The notes under the pieces are model-generated. The model saw nothing but the letters and a program-made list of their open reading frames with translations, had not been told where the DNA came from and made no database searches. Below, one piece after another: positions 25,912 through 34,634 of a stretch of DNA of 52,297 nt. The position numbers and the translations under genes were made by a program. Source of the stretch: Pseudomonas lactucae (GTDB lineage: Bacteria; Pseudomonadota; Gammaproteobacteria; Pseudomonadales; Pseudomonadaceae); NCBI RefSeq assembly GCF_016937615.1, contig NZ_JAFHKI010000102.1:1-52297 (forward strand). Reading direction: 5' to 3'. Position 1 is the first letter of the stretch, and each line of letters opens with the position of its first letter.

Positions 25912-26601
25912 CTAAGGCCATGCCACGATTTTCATTGACGAATCATTCTTTTGTGATCGTTTCAACTGAGCCTCCGCGTCTGCGCGGGAAACATAGCAAA
26001 TCAATCCGGCGTCCTGCTTCGATGAAGCATCGGTTTTTGGCTTCATCTGATAGATGAACGCGTTCTGCATTTTAAGTGTTTGGGAATACTCGAAGTCACC
26101 CCATACACCTGGCTGGGATTGCTTCACCTTTTCCACATAGTTGTTCAATCGTGTCTGAAATGCCGCTCCAGTCCTGTCGGCATCATTAATCTCAACCACT
26201 GGACTGCAGGTAGATCCTCTTTCCTCTCCGACAGTCAGATAGGCATAGCAATAATTTGAAGTGCTCTCGGGTTTGACTGGTGCGGCGATCATTTGCTGCG
26301 CGGCTAATGGAGTAGCCATTGCTGAGGTAGTTCTTGCAGGTGCGACAGTGCCAGGTGAGGGCGAAGCGGGTAGCCTCTCGGGTTCTGAGCCGTCAGCAAG
26401 TATTGGCGCAACGATCATCACGCCAACGTAACCGGCCACCCCGGCAACCGCCAGCCCCGTGTCACCCGTCGCCGCCCCGCCCACCAACATGCCCATCGCG
26501 GCCATCTCACTCAAGCCCCCATCTGAAGAGCAGCCACTTATGCTTGAAAAGCACGAAGTTATAACCAAATAGCGGGCTGACTTCGAGATGTGTGCAAACA
26601 T
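25912..26601 (-). CDS. Putative lipoprotein, 229 residues
   Basis: The start MFAHISKSARYLVITSC is preceded by AGGGGA. A lipoprotein signal peptide ends in SSISGC, with the lipid-carrying cysteine at about residue 23. Next comes a glycine/alanine-rich hydrophobic segment (AAMGMLVGGAATGDTGLAVAGVAG), glycine-zipper-like, then a Pro/Ser/Ala linker, then a globular domain with several cysteines (NYCYAYL, GSTCSP, GLICYVS). Domain family not recognised. Neighbours are other accessory genes. Confidence 0.6.
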   Translation of the reverse strand: MFAHISKSARYLVITSCFSSISGCSSDGGLSEMAAMGMLVGGAATGDTGLAVAGVAGYVGVMIVAPILADGSEPERLPASPSPGTVAPARTTSAMATPLAAQQMIAAPVKPESTSNYCYAYLTVGEERGSTCSPVVEINDADRTGAAFQTRLNNYVEKVKQSQPGVWGDFEYSQTLKMQNAFIYQMKPKTDASSKQDAGLICYVSRADAEAQLKRSQKNDSSMKIVAWP

Positions 26602-26703
26602 TAAAAATCCCCTGGACGATTGGCAGGGCGCAATCGTATATACGTCCATCATGGCAATTCGCCTTTGTTTTGTACACGACCTGAGATTTTCAATGGTTTT
26701 TGG

Positions 26704-26740
26704 AGAAAAAACGGGGGTCAGACCACGATTCTCCGATTAT
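26704..26740. repeat. GGGGTCAGACC dispersed repeat, copy 1 (half element)
   Basis: AAAAACGGGGGTCAGACCACGATT matches the left arm of the palindromes at 30234 and 31694, but the right arm is absent or decayed. It lies upstream of the lipoprotein gene. Confidence 0.6.
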
Positions 26741-26766
26741 CGAGGAAAGGTGTTTTATGCGTGCTC

Positions 26767-27924
26767 CTAACTCCCCTCAATCAACTCCCGCTCCTCCAAC
26801 CAAATCTCCTGAACAAACTGATCCGTAATCGCATAAATCCCATGTCCGCGCCGCATGATGATGTTCTCTGCCACTAACGCAATCACCACCGGCTGAATCT
26901 CTTCAACTCGCACCTCGCGACCTACCGTCTTGGAATATTCCGCCGCCGCATCAGTAGAGAAAATCCCCCGAGCATCACCCTCCGTAGCCGCGATCTTGTT
27001 GAAAATCGCCTGAGCCAGGCTGCCCAACTGTTCGACTTTTTCCAGCTCAATACTTGCCGCTGCCGAACGCAAAGTACTGGCAATCACGGGAAGGAAAAGA
27101 TCAGGATCACCGTCCTGTTGCAAGAGTTGGCGCAGCGCCTTAAGCATTTCCTCTGGTCGATTCCGCAAGGTGTTGAAGGCTTCGGTAGCGGCTTGGAGAG
27201 AGGGGAGCTTTTCCTTCTTCACCGTCATTGCCAGTCGATTGAGCAGGAATTCAACGTAGTCACCCTTCAGCAGGGGATACGCGGCCGATGTCGCGCCGGA
27301 AAATGCCTGGTTGCGTTTAGCGGTCAGCTCACTCACTTGCGCTCTGTGTGAGCCAGTGCCGATAAAGAGGAAGTAGCCCGGTGTATTGGGGCGTGGATTG
27401 ATTGCGTCACGAGCAGCCTTGAGTGCAAGGAGCAGCTGATTGCCGTCATCCGAGGAAATAGCGTGTTGCACTTCGTCGATGATCAACACGAGATCGGTCT
27501 TCGCTTGGTCGACGACTTCTGTGAATGCCTGCGCGAGTGTTGGGCCGTTGGCGTTGCCGATGCTGTCGAGTTTGAATCCGAATTTGAATCCGGCTGCGCC
27601 GACTTCAATGTTGCTGACGCGCTTGAGCGTTTCCAGGACGGACGAGCCCGGCGTTTGCAGTTCTGTCAGGGTTTTGTAGATGGCGTTGTGCACGAGGGTC
27701 GCAGGGTTGGTCAGCGTGTTGCTCCAGAGGTCGACGTATATCACCAAGGCGCCTGCTGCTTCCAAGGCTGGGATGAGGTCGTTTCTCAGAAATGTCGTTT
27801 TGCCCGTGCGGCGCAGGCCGGACAGAAACAGACCCGAGCGCAGACCTTCATCCAATACGCCTGGATTGAGAAGCTGGTTTGCCATCGATTCGGCCAGTTC
27901 AGGGCGCTGAAATATGCGGCTCAT
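26767..27924 (-). CDS. AAA/STAND-like ATP-binding protein
   Basis: A 385-residue P-loop ATPase. Walker A is GLRRTGKTT at residues 36-44 and Walker B is LVLIIDEVQHA near 147, followed by a sensor-like GTGSHRAQV. The C-terminal 120 residues are helical with winged-helix character (EIQPVVIALVAENIIMRRGHGIYAITDQFV), as in archaeal-type or STAND-like regulators. It has no partner gene on either side. It could be a defence switch or a transposition regulator, but neither is shown. Confidence 0.7.
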   Translation of the reverse strand: MSRIFQRPELAESMANQLLNPGVLDEGLRSGLFLSGLRRTGKTTFLRNDLIPALEAAGALVIYVDLWSNTLTNPATLVHNAIYKTLTELQTPGSSVLETLKRVSNIEVGAAGFKFGFKLDSIGNANGPTLAQAFTEVVDQAKTDLVLIIDEVQHAISSDDGNQLLLALKAARDAINPRPNTPGYFLFIGTGSHRAQVSELTAKRNQAFSGATSAAYPLLKGDYVEFLLNRLAMTVKKEKLPSLQAATEAFNTLRNRPEEMLKALRQLLQQDGDPDLFLPVIASTLRSAAASIELEKVEQLGSLAQAIFNKIAATEGDARGIFSTDAAAEYSKTVGREVRVEEIQPVVIALVAENIIMRRGHGIYAITDQFVQEIWLEERELIEGS

Positions 27925-28077
27925 GCAATTATCCCTTTTTATGGATACGCCATAATTATTGCCAGGACATAATTTAGCGTAAAAGATGAAATCTGGAATT
28001 TTGGGGCGAAAAGAGGTGATTCAGCAGGAGGCGAGGTGGGGCGGGAAGGGGTTGATCGAGGATGAATATCCCAGAAC

Positions 28078-28250
28078 AAAGCCCCTGCATTTCTGCAGGG
28101 GGCTTTGTTTTGTATGGTGCGGCACCAGACGAACGGTATGTTTCGGCGAGGCTAGGTTTTCCGGGCTTCTGGAGTTCGCTGGAAAATTCGGCGTACCCCA
28201 ACTAGTAACTATAAATAAATCAGCTAGTTATGGCGCTTAGTGGAATCGAA
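28078..28250. repeat. Long direct repeat, copy A (att-like scar)
   Basis: About 170 bases repeated in the same orientation at 33407-33575. The order is: a G/C-rich hairpin (AAAGCCCC...GGGGCTTTG, with T4), TGGTGC-GGCACCAGACGAACGG, GGCGAGGCTAGGTTTTC, then AACTATAAATAAATCAGC and TAGTTATGG. TAACTA/TAGTTA form a small inverted repeat. The TGGTGC...GCACCA portion resembles the tRNA-Thr 3' end at 43780. Confidence 0.75.
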
Positions 28251-28332
28251 CTGGGGCTCCACTGGCGAGTACCAAATATTCACATTCAGCCTGACCTAGG
28301 GCCTGCTAGCGCGTCCTAGGGTGAGCACCGCC

Positions 28333-30027
28333 TCATAGCTCAGTCATCAACGCTTCAATTATTTTGTCGTGTCTTAACTGAATCGCGTCCTTCCCCCAAA
28401 TCTGCATGTTGGTGACGAACGTGGCTATTTCTCGCTGCTGTGCGTTGTGTGTGTAGGTAGCCAGCTTTCTGGAAAATACGATATTGCCCACGGCACAGTT
28501 ATGGGATTTGGAAAGCAGTAGGTAATTGCCGAGGCAGTTCAGATATTCAGAGGTGAACGTTTCATCGTATTCATCGTATCCGTGGGGCATGCCTGTGGGT
28601 TCACTCCTAGGTGCAATGTGCTCGAGTTCTGGGCTCTGGATGGTGTCAAAACGCTTTGGCATGTAGCCCCGCTGGCCGCGACGCTCTAGGTGAATCTCAT
28701 ATTTCCAGAGCAGGTGCTTGGCTGTTGCATGGTTGATTTCCCCCTGCAGCGCCTCTTCCAATTTCTCGGTATTCCAATAGGCCCACCAGGATTGATCCGT
28801 GTTTTTCAACCAATCGATGTGCTCAAGTATCGGGGTGATACTACTGTCTTTAGTGGTGAAGGCTTCATAAACTCCGTTGATTCGAGCGGTAATGTCGGCA
28901 CGCGTACCAATCAGTCGATGGCGCACGATCAAACCTTCAAAAGCGCTGCACAGTGCACCAATGTCAGTGATCGGCAAAGCGTAGCGATAGGCCTTGATGA
29001 TAAACGGCAGAGTGATCGCAATCCCACTGAGCGTCACCAACGAATGGATCTGGAAATGTTCCTTCTCGTGCTTGCCAAAAAAATCGGACAGGTGGAGGAA
29101 ACTAGCAGACAACGATCGGGTGAAAGACTGAATGAACTCGATGGGTTCCTTGCCAGCGAGCATTTTCCCTATTTTTTCTAGAGTATTGCTTTCCCATAGA
29201 GAATTGAAGTCAACCCGAAGGGTGTATAGCAATACATCATCCTCGTTGATTCGGTATTCAATGGAGGAGATGGATCTGTAGATGTTCTCGAACCGCCCTT
29301 TGATTTCGGCGATTAACTGCGCCTTATGATCGTCGTCATGACCATGCAAGTGCACGGTATACATAAACTGCGCCTTGACGACTTCAAGGTTCGAGGGGCG
29401 TTTACCGCGGTTGTTCTGAAAGATGAACATCTGAATCGCTTCTGATTCATCTCGCACCGGGTGTGTGGTGCAAACCGCCTGGCAGACGATTGCTAACATT
29501 TCGGTCAAATAATCTTCCGATTTATCTCGAAGTTGCACCTTGAAGTAGTCGAATGCCCGAACGATTCGCTGGGCGGATGCGGTTTCAAGGCCATTGTGAT
29601 CGGTTTTGGATTGGTCAATTACGTAGTCGATGAACAATTGATTGTCATAGTCGACGGTGCTGAAGCGGATTTCGCTGCGCCGCCTTATCAAGTCTTCGAA
29701 GCAAATGTGCTCAGGGTCGGTCAACTCACGAAGGGATTTGAGCCGGGCGAACAGCGCTGCCAGAAACAAGGTAAGGGTAGTCAGACGCTGCTGGCCGTCG
29801 ATCACCCGAAAGAGGTGTCCGGCTTCCTCAAACAGAAAATGCCCGAAGTAGTAAGGGCTTCGGGTATTGCTGGCTCGGTACTCTTCCAGATCTGAAAGGA
29901 AGACGTCAGTCTGCGTGCTGCGGCTACTGGTATCGGTCGGTGTCTCCCAGGAATAGGCACGCTGGTAGGCGGGCACCACGATACGGTTGTTGGACATCAT
30001 TTTCTGGATGGTTGTTGAAGGTTCCAC
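28333..30027 (-). CDS. DUF262/DUF1524 protein (GmrSD-like defence nuclease)
   Basis: A 564-residue protein with the two halves of GmrSD-type modification-dependent restriction enzymes in one chain. The N-terminal DUF262 domain has VPAYQRAYSW (residues 18-27) and the ParB-like DGQQRLTTL (77-85), associated with nucleotide binding and hydrolysis. The C-terminal DUF1524 domain has the His-Me-finger nuclease pattern LEHIAPRS followed by YLNCLGNYLLLSKSHN. Members act against phages with modified DNA. It is flanked on the left by copy A of the direct repeat and on the right by an AT-rich gap, fitting an acquired defence cargo. The target specificity is unknown. Confidence 0.82.
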   Translation of the reverse strand: MEPSTTIQKMMSNNRIVVPAYQRAYSWETPTDTSSRSTQTDVFLSDLEEYRASNTRSPYYFGHFLFEEAGHLFRVIDGQQRLTTLTLFLAALFARLKSLRELTDPEHICFEDLIRRRSEIRFSTVDYDNQLFIDYVIDQSKTDHNGLETASAQRIVRAFDYFKVQLRDKSEDYLTEMLAIVCQAVCTTHPVRDESEAIQMFIFQNNRGKRPSNLEVVKAQFMYTVHLHGHDDDHKAQLIAEIKGRFENIYRSISSIEYRINEDDVLLYTLRVDFNSLWESNTLEKIGKMLAGKEPIEFIQSFTRSLSASFLHLSDFFGKHEKEHFQIHSLVTLSGIAITLPFIIKAYRYALPITDIGALCSAFEGLIVRHRLIGTRADITARINGVYEAFTTKDSSITPILEHIDWLKNTDQSWWAYWNTEKLEEALQGEINHATAKHLLWKYEIHLERRGQRGYMPKRFDTIQSPELEHIAPRSEPTGMPHGYDEYDETFTSEYLNCLGNYLLLSKSHNCAVGNIVFSRKLATYTHNAQQREIATFVTNMQIWGKDAIQLRHDKIIEALMTEL

Positions 30028-30606
30028 GGGGTAATGTCCTTATAGATTGAGGGGGATGGCGGCAATGAGCCATATCATCCCTGAATCGCTACTTTTTAAC
30101 ACCGCTTGTTTACAATCCCGCGAGCGAGCTCGGCTCTAGGAATAGGTGGCCGATTTGTTTTTTGCTGACATAGGAGGTTGGAGCAGCCTGCAATCTTATC
30201 CAGAGGGCAAACGGATTCGCGTCGTAGAAAAACGGGGTCAGACCACGATTTCCGTATTAAACTGAAAACGTGGTTTAACCCCTATTTCTCTACTGCCGAT
30301 TTTCATAGTTAGATGAAGGGGGGGATAGTGTTGCTCAGTATCGCGCAAGTGAACCGTTTTTATAAGAGGGTTCGAACTCTTGGTTGTGGAGTTTTTATGT
30401 TGGGGTGGATAATTTTAGTGCAAGGAATTGAGTTGTATTGTTAGGGTGTATCGTTGGTCGAGCGAGCTTCAGAAGTGGAGTATGTTGATGGTGTTAGATG
30501 CTTGCGAAAGTCAAGGTTAAAATGTTTTTACCTCCGTGGTTAGCTGATATAATATTTTGTCTGGTAAATTTATTTATAGCGCTATCTATAATCTTGAGTG
30601 AACGGG
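30028..30606. other. AT-rich intergenic region
   Basis: About 580 bases without a supported gene. It contains a palindromic GGGGTCAGACC repeat (30234-30282) and becomes markedly AT-rich toward the next gene, unlike the chromosomal backbone. Confidence 0.5.
30234..30282. repeat. GGGGTCAGACC palindromic repeat, copy 2
   Basis: GGGGTCAGACCACG and CGTGGTTTAACCCC form imperfect inverted arms with a 21-base centre. The design resembles small non-autonomous elements moved by REP-associated Y1 transposases. No transposase gene is present in the window. Confidence 0.7.
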
Positions 30607-31596
30607 ATGATTCAAAAAGACACTAAAGTACTAGTTGTGGTTGGTGCGGTATTGGGAGGTGTTATTTGCGTGTTTTCATCGCTAATAGTGCTGGCATTCT
30701 TTCCGTTCGTGGAATCGATATTTCCTCCAAAGACCTATGACTTTATTAAGGATATTTTAGGCCCGGTTGCCGCAGGCTTCGGTGGTGCTATAGCGGGTGT
30801 GCTGACATCTCACAATATACAAACGAAGGCGGAGGAAAAAAAGGCTGAGGCGCAGGCTCTTGAGGATAAGCAAAAGTTAAATATTAAAAAAGCTAGTGAT
30901 TACAATAAAGGTGTTGGCATTCTTATCGCCAAATATCGGGATATTGCCAATATAAAAATGCAAGTAGTTGGACCTTGCGCCAGGGATGAGTTGAGGTTTT
31001 TAACTATGCCGATATCTCAAAGAATGCCACTCAATGAAAGTAAAGCTACTGACTATCTTGATGAGCTGCTGATTGAAGAGTCTATGGGAAGTATTCTTTC
31101 TAGGCTGATGGTGGTTGAGCAGAAATATGTTGCAACAATGTCGGGAGTGTTGGAGCGAAACGATCTAATTTTGCCTTACCGTGCTGAGTTTGATGCGGCC
31201 ATACCCAGAACTCATCATAGAATGCGAGCAGGGTTAAGCGATGTGGTTTTAATCCATGGTTGTACAAGACTTCTTAGGCTTTACTCATCCAGTGAAAGTC
31301 TCATCGCTAATATCGACGAGACGCTGAGTGCTTTTGATGAAATTCTCTCGAAACTTCGGTCTGATGTTTTGTTTCGCATAAAACTTAAGGATGTAAATAT
31401 CGTTGATTTTAGCAACGATCGACGGGCTATGACACCAACGCCAGTGCCGTACTATAAAACTGTGGATGAGCTGGCCAATGCCATTGGTATAGATGACTCA
31501 AAGTCACTTGCTATGAGGAGTTGGAGGGTGTTTCGCGGTGATTATAGTTTCTCGTATGTGCACTGTTCGGTGTCTCTGGATGAGTCAGAACCCTAA
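30607..31596 (+). CDS. Two-helix membrane protein, unknown
   Basis: A 329-residue protein. Membrane helices are at about residues 7-32 (VLVVVGAVLGGVICVFSSLIVLAFF) and 46-64 (ILGPVAAGFGGAIAGVLTS), then a charged coiled coil (TKAEEKKAEAQALEDKQKLNIKK) and a helical cytoplasmic domain. The ATG at 30607 has TTGAG upstream; a GTG at 30598 is an alternative. Codon use is AT-rich compared with the backbone, suggesting recent acquisition. It lies alone between the GmrSD-like gene and a putative exported protein. A role in defence is possible from context only. Confidence 0.65.
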   Translation: MIQKDTKVLVVVGAVLGGVICVFSSLIVLAFFPFVESIFPPKTYDFIKDILGPVAAGFGGAIAGVLTSHNIQTKAEEKKAEAQALEDKQKLNIKKASDYNKGVGILIAKYRDIANIKMQVVGPCARDELRFLTMPISQRMPLNESKATDYLDELLIEESMGSILSRLMVVEQKYVATMSGVLERNDLILPYRAEFDAAIPRTHHRMRAGLSDVVLIHGCTRLLRLYSSSESLIANIDETLSAFDEILSKLRSDVLFRIKLKDVNIVDFSNDRRAMTPTPVPYYKTVDELANAIGIDDSKSLAMRSWRVFRGDYSFSYVHCSVSLDESEP

Positions 31597-31693
31597 AGTT
31601 ATTCTTTGTCTCAGCCATTTTTCGTCTGCGTCGGTCTGTACTTTTCATTTCAGTATCAATAGCCCGCGCGACGCGTTTGGGGTTAGGAAAAAC

Positions 31694-31743
31694 GGGGTCA
31701 GACCACAATTTCCGTTATTGAATTGAAAGCGTGATTTGACCCC
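31694..31743. repeat. GGGGTCAGACC palindromic repeat, copy 3
   Basis: GGGGTCAGACCACA with the right arm GTGATTTGACCCC around a 23-base centre. It shares the flanking AAAAAC and TATT with copy 2. A truncated fourth copy, GGGGTCAGCCCCC, lies at 32808-32820. Confidence 0.7.
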
Positions 31744-31917
31744 TATTCCTCAAATAGATTTTACTCCGTGATGCCTACGAGTGAGTTGCGGAAGCCCCAG
31801 CCTTCTCGCATTGCGAAATGAATGAAATGCAAGTATTGGCCGCATGCCGATGCCGTTGAGCTGTCCGTCTTCAAGGCAATCACGCCGCGCAAAGCGCGGC
31901 TGATTGAAGTGATGCAT

Positions 31918-32613
31918 TTACTGAGGTGAAGGCTTTTCGGTGTCGCTGATAGAGTCAAGTCTTAACGCCACACCATAATACTCGCCGTTCAACGCCCAGG
32001 TTAGTACCTGTACATCACCTACTTTCAGTTGGTCGTCCGCATTCGCTCTGGCGGTCGTGCTTGCTGAACCGTTCGGGGGATTTGGTTTGTCAGTGTGGGT
32101 GAGATAGGCCCTGGATCGAACGTTGTCTGGGACTGCCGCATCAAGGATCACAGGATCGACTACCAACTCAAGACCCAATGACACGGTAATGGACCCGGTA
32201 GTCTTCGTATTGCCAGATACCGTCACGACGGGTACGGCAGTCTCTTGAAATCCACCAATGACGCTTGGCTCCTTGTCCGCTGTGGAGATATTTGGCCTTC
32301 TCAGCACTTGAAAGCTGCCGCCACCCGCCACAACTCCAATCGCCTTATCAATGTCTACTGGAGTGTCGGTGTGGTGCACAACACGATTGTCTGCGGTTAC
32401 GACTGGTGGCTTATCGAATTTGACGAGCACCGCGTCATAAGTAAGCCAGTACTTTCCATCGATAATCCGATTCTCAGGAGGCTGTCCAGGCCGCTGGATG
32501 GTCAAGTGCTTGATACCAATTGGATATGGTGCTGTTGCTGGCTGAGCTGCGGTAACTGAATTGCAAGCCATTAAGACCAAAGCCGCCAGCGAACAATTTA
32601 GGGTACTTTTCAT
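31918..32613 (-). CDS. Exported hypothetical protein, 231 residues
   Basis: The start is the ATG at 32613 (MKSTLNCSLAALVLMACNSVTAA). The N-terminus is a secretion signal that could be cleaved after VTA, or processed as a lipoprotein at LMAC, a weak lipobox. The mature part is strand-rich (YPIGIKHLTIQRPGQPP, VVTVSGNTKTTGSITVSLGLEL) with no recognised domain. It stands alone in the accessory region. Confidence 0.55.
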   Translation of the reverse strand: MKSTLNCSLAALVLMACNSVTAAQPATAPYPIGIKHLTIQRPGQPPENRIIDGKYWLTYDAVLVKFDKPPVVTADNRVVHHTDTPVDIDKAIGVVAGGGSFQVLRRPNISTADKEPSVIGGFQETAVPVVTVSGNTKTTGSITVSLGLELVVDPVILDAAVPDNVRSRAYLTHTDKPNPPNGSASTTARANADDQLKVGDVQVLTWALNGEYYGVALRLDSISDTEKPSPQ

Positions 32614-33406
32614 AGCTGACTCTTGTAGGTTATAGAGGCAATATGATATCGCTAAAACGCCACTCACTTCAGCTCCATGCGAATTGCATGCATGGCGCTC
32701 TCGTTATAACGATTTTTAGCATCCCGTTCAGGCTGCCCTAAATGGTGGCGCGCTTCATCGAGCTCCTCCAGTTGCTGCGCAGCTCCCCGGCCTCGGACAG
32801 TAAAAACGGGGTCAGCCCCCTATTTCCTTCAAGGGGGGTAGCGGGTGGTAGGTTGGGAGGGCGCGGGGCCGGAGGTCATCAGCTGTTTTGGTTGGCTGTA
32901 TCGGGTTCTACGTCATACCCATAACGGTTCGTAGTATGCGCATTTTAGTCTTGGACACTTGGTAGGGGTGATTAGCTTGAATCCATTATCGAAAGTTGAG
33001 GCTCGCGAGGCTGAAGAAAATGCTTGAAGAGATTAACTGGACGACGGTGGGTGTATCGCTCGCTTCTGGCTTGGCAGGGGCGAGTGGCCCTATGTTGCTT
33101 TGGATCAATGTCTGCGTCTGAGGCCGCGCAAATCGTTCGCTTTTACCGGTTGGCGGATAGCGTTCGTGCGGATGTTTCAGATGGTGGGGTTCTGGCCATC
33201 GGGGTCGACCAATCATGAGGTCTAGGGGGAGACCGCGGGAGTTTTTGAGTCGGCAATTGAGATCGGCATCCGGCTCACAACGCCGCCCTTGTCTCGGTGG
33301 CTGTGCCTGAAGAAGTGGGTGAAAAAATGAAGTGTGGACGGAATGTGGACATTTTGAGGAAAACGGCCCGTCAAGTCTCCGGGGTTTTCTAAACCCCAGA
33401 AACCAC
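32614..33406. other. Gene-poor stretch with repeat fragments
   Basis: About 800 bases with no supported gene. It contains a partial GGGGTCAG repeat at 32808-32820. A possible 33-codon frame at 33020-33121 (MLEEINWTTVGVSLASGLAG) ends early and may be the start of a decayed membrane protein gene. Confidence 0.4.
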
Positions 33407-33575
33407 AAAGCCCCGCATTGCGGGGCTTTGAGATATGGTGCCTGCACCAGACGAACGGTAGTGGTCGGCGAGGCTAGGTTTTCTGCAGGTCTGGAATTCG
33501 CTGGAAAATTCGTCGTCCCCCAACCGGTAACTATAAATAAATCAGCTAGTTATGGCTTTCTGTGGAGTCGAATCC
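33407..33575. repeat. Long direct repeat, copy B (att-like scar)
   Basis: Second copy of the 170-base repeat at 28078. The hairpin is AAAGCCCCGC / GCGGGGCTTT, followed by TGGTGCCTGCACCAGACGAA. The right end reads GGAGTCGAATCCGGGA, nearly identical to the T-arm of the tRNA-Thr gene (GGAGTCGAACCCGGGA). Together the copies bracket the GmrSD-like gene and two unknown genes. Confidence 0.75.
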
Positions 33576-33677
33576 GGGATTTATAAGGTATCAGCACGTT
33601 GTCGACCTGCACGTAAGTCATTCAGACGTATCTATGAAACCAGCTGGGATTCAAACTGGTGAGACGAACAATTTAAT

Positions 33678-34634
33678 CTAGGGCTGCTCCTCAACAAGGA
33701 TTTCCTCTAGACGCCGCTGGTAGTGATCCTCCAGCCAACGCGCCGCCTCTTCGAACCAAGCCTTGGTCATCTCTGAATAGCATTCAGTCGCAGCACTCTT
33801 GCCTTCTAAATCACTCAATTTTCCTATCGCTCTCTGAATGCTGCGAGACCTGTCTGCGCCTGTCTCTGACATCGCTGCTTCAATATCATCCTGAATATAT
33901 CGAAGCATTACCCTGAGGTTTAGCAAGTGCTTCGTTCGCTGCTGCACCAGTCCCTGTCGGTTTAGGGCGAGGGCCACGATGGTCTCAGCGCCGTACATAT
34001 CCGCTGTATTATTATTGTTGGTCGGTAAAACTAGGGCAGGGCATTGATCTGGAGTGACAGAAAAGTCAAAGAGCCATTGCAAGTGCTGAGTTGGATCACG
34101 TCGAGTAGGGTCTATTAGCAGAGCATCCTCAGCATTAAGGCAGTCACCGAGCTTAACTGCTCGAACCTTATTGATAGCGAATGAGTTTTTCTTGCCAATT
34201 GACTTATTTTTTATGGCATTGATTGCTTTCAGTGCCATGCCTGGTACAAAGAGCTTATGACGTCGTCTTCGGTTACAGTCAATGCAACTATATAGAAGAT
34301 TCGTCCACTCGCTCGCTAGCCACCAGTAGCCAACATGAGTTGGATCTTCCTGAACTCCCCCTTTAGGACGGTAGTGTTCAATATCAGCTGGGCCGGTGGC
34401 AATAAATTCTGATTCACAATAGGCGCACTTTTCATGAAAAAGCTCCTTTAATGCATCCACAACATCGTCGCCCTTGTATGCAGCGAACTTAAATTTTTTT
34501 CTCGGCTTTTCGCCGTCAGCTAAAGGGGGAGCACTAAAGTAGGTTAATGCTAGCGGACGCTCATTAGCTCCTGCACCTGTAGCCGATGTCAATGAAGTAG
34601 GTGCAGTTACGGTCGTTCTGTCAACCTTGCGCAT
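33678..34634 (-). CDS. HNH endonuclease (PtuB-like)
   Basis: A 318-residue HNH nuclease. The zinc and catalytic pattern is C70-x2-C73 (KCAYCES), IEHYRPK with H87, and C117-x2-C120-N121 (CIDCNRRRRH). This is the PtuB type found in Septu and retron-Ec78 defence. The start at 34634 overlaps the end of the HNH-AAA gene by 14 bases, so the two are made together. The second half (ALLIDPTRRDPTQHLQWLF) matches the corresponding part of its partner's N-terminal domain, so the two HNH modules are paralogous. I infer an anti-phage pair in which the ATPase controls nuclease activity. Confidence 0.8.
   Translation of the reverse strand: MRKVDRTTVTAPTSLTSATGAGANERPLALTYFSAPPLADGEKPRKKFKFAAYKGDDVVDALKELFHEKCAYCESEFIATGPADIEHYRPKGGVQEDPTHVGYWWLASEWTNLLYSCIDCNRRRRHKLFVPGMALKAINAIKNKSIGKKNSFAINKVRAVKLGDCLNAEDALLIDPTRRDPTQHLQWLFDFSVTPDQCPALVLPTNNNNTADMYGAETIVALALNRQGLVQQRTKHLLNLRVMLRYIQDDIEAAMSETGADRSRSIQRAIGKLSDLEGKSAATECYSEMTKAWFEEAARWLEDHYQRRLEEILVEEQP

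Noticed and set aside
31761..31958. 65-residue minus-strand ORF after repeat copy 3
   Set aside because: No ribosome site or domain and it overlaps the end of the exported protein gene; perhaps a decayed fragment.
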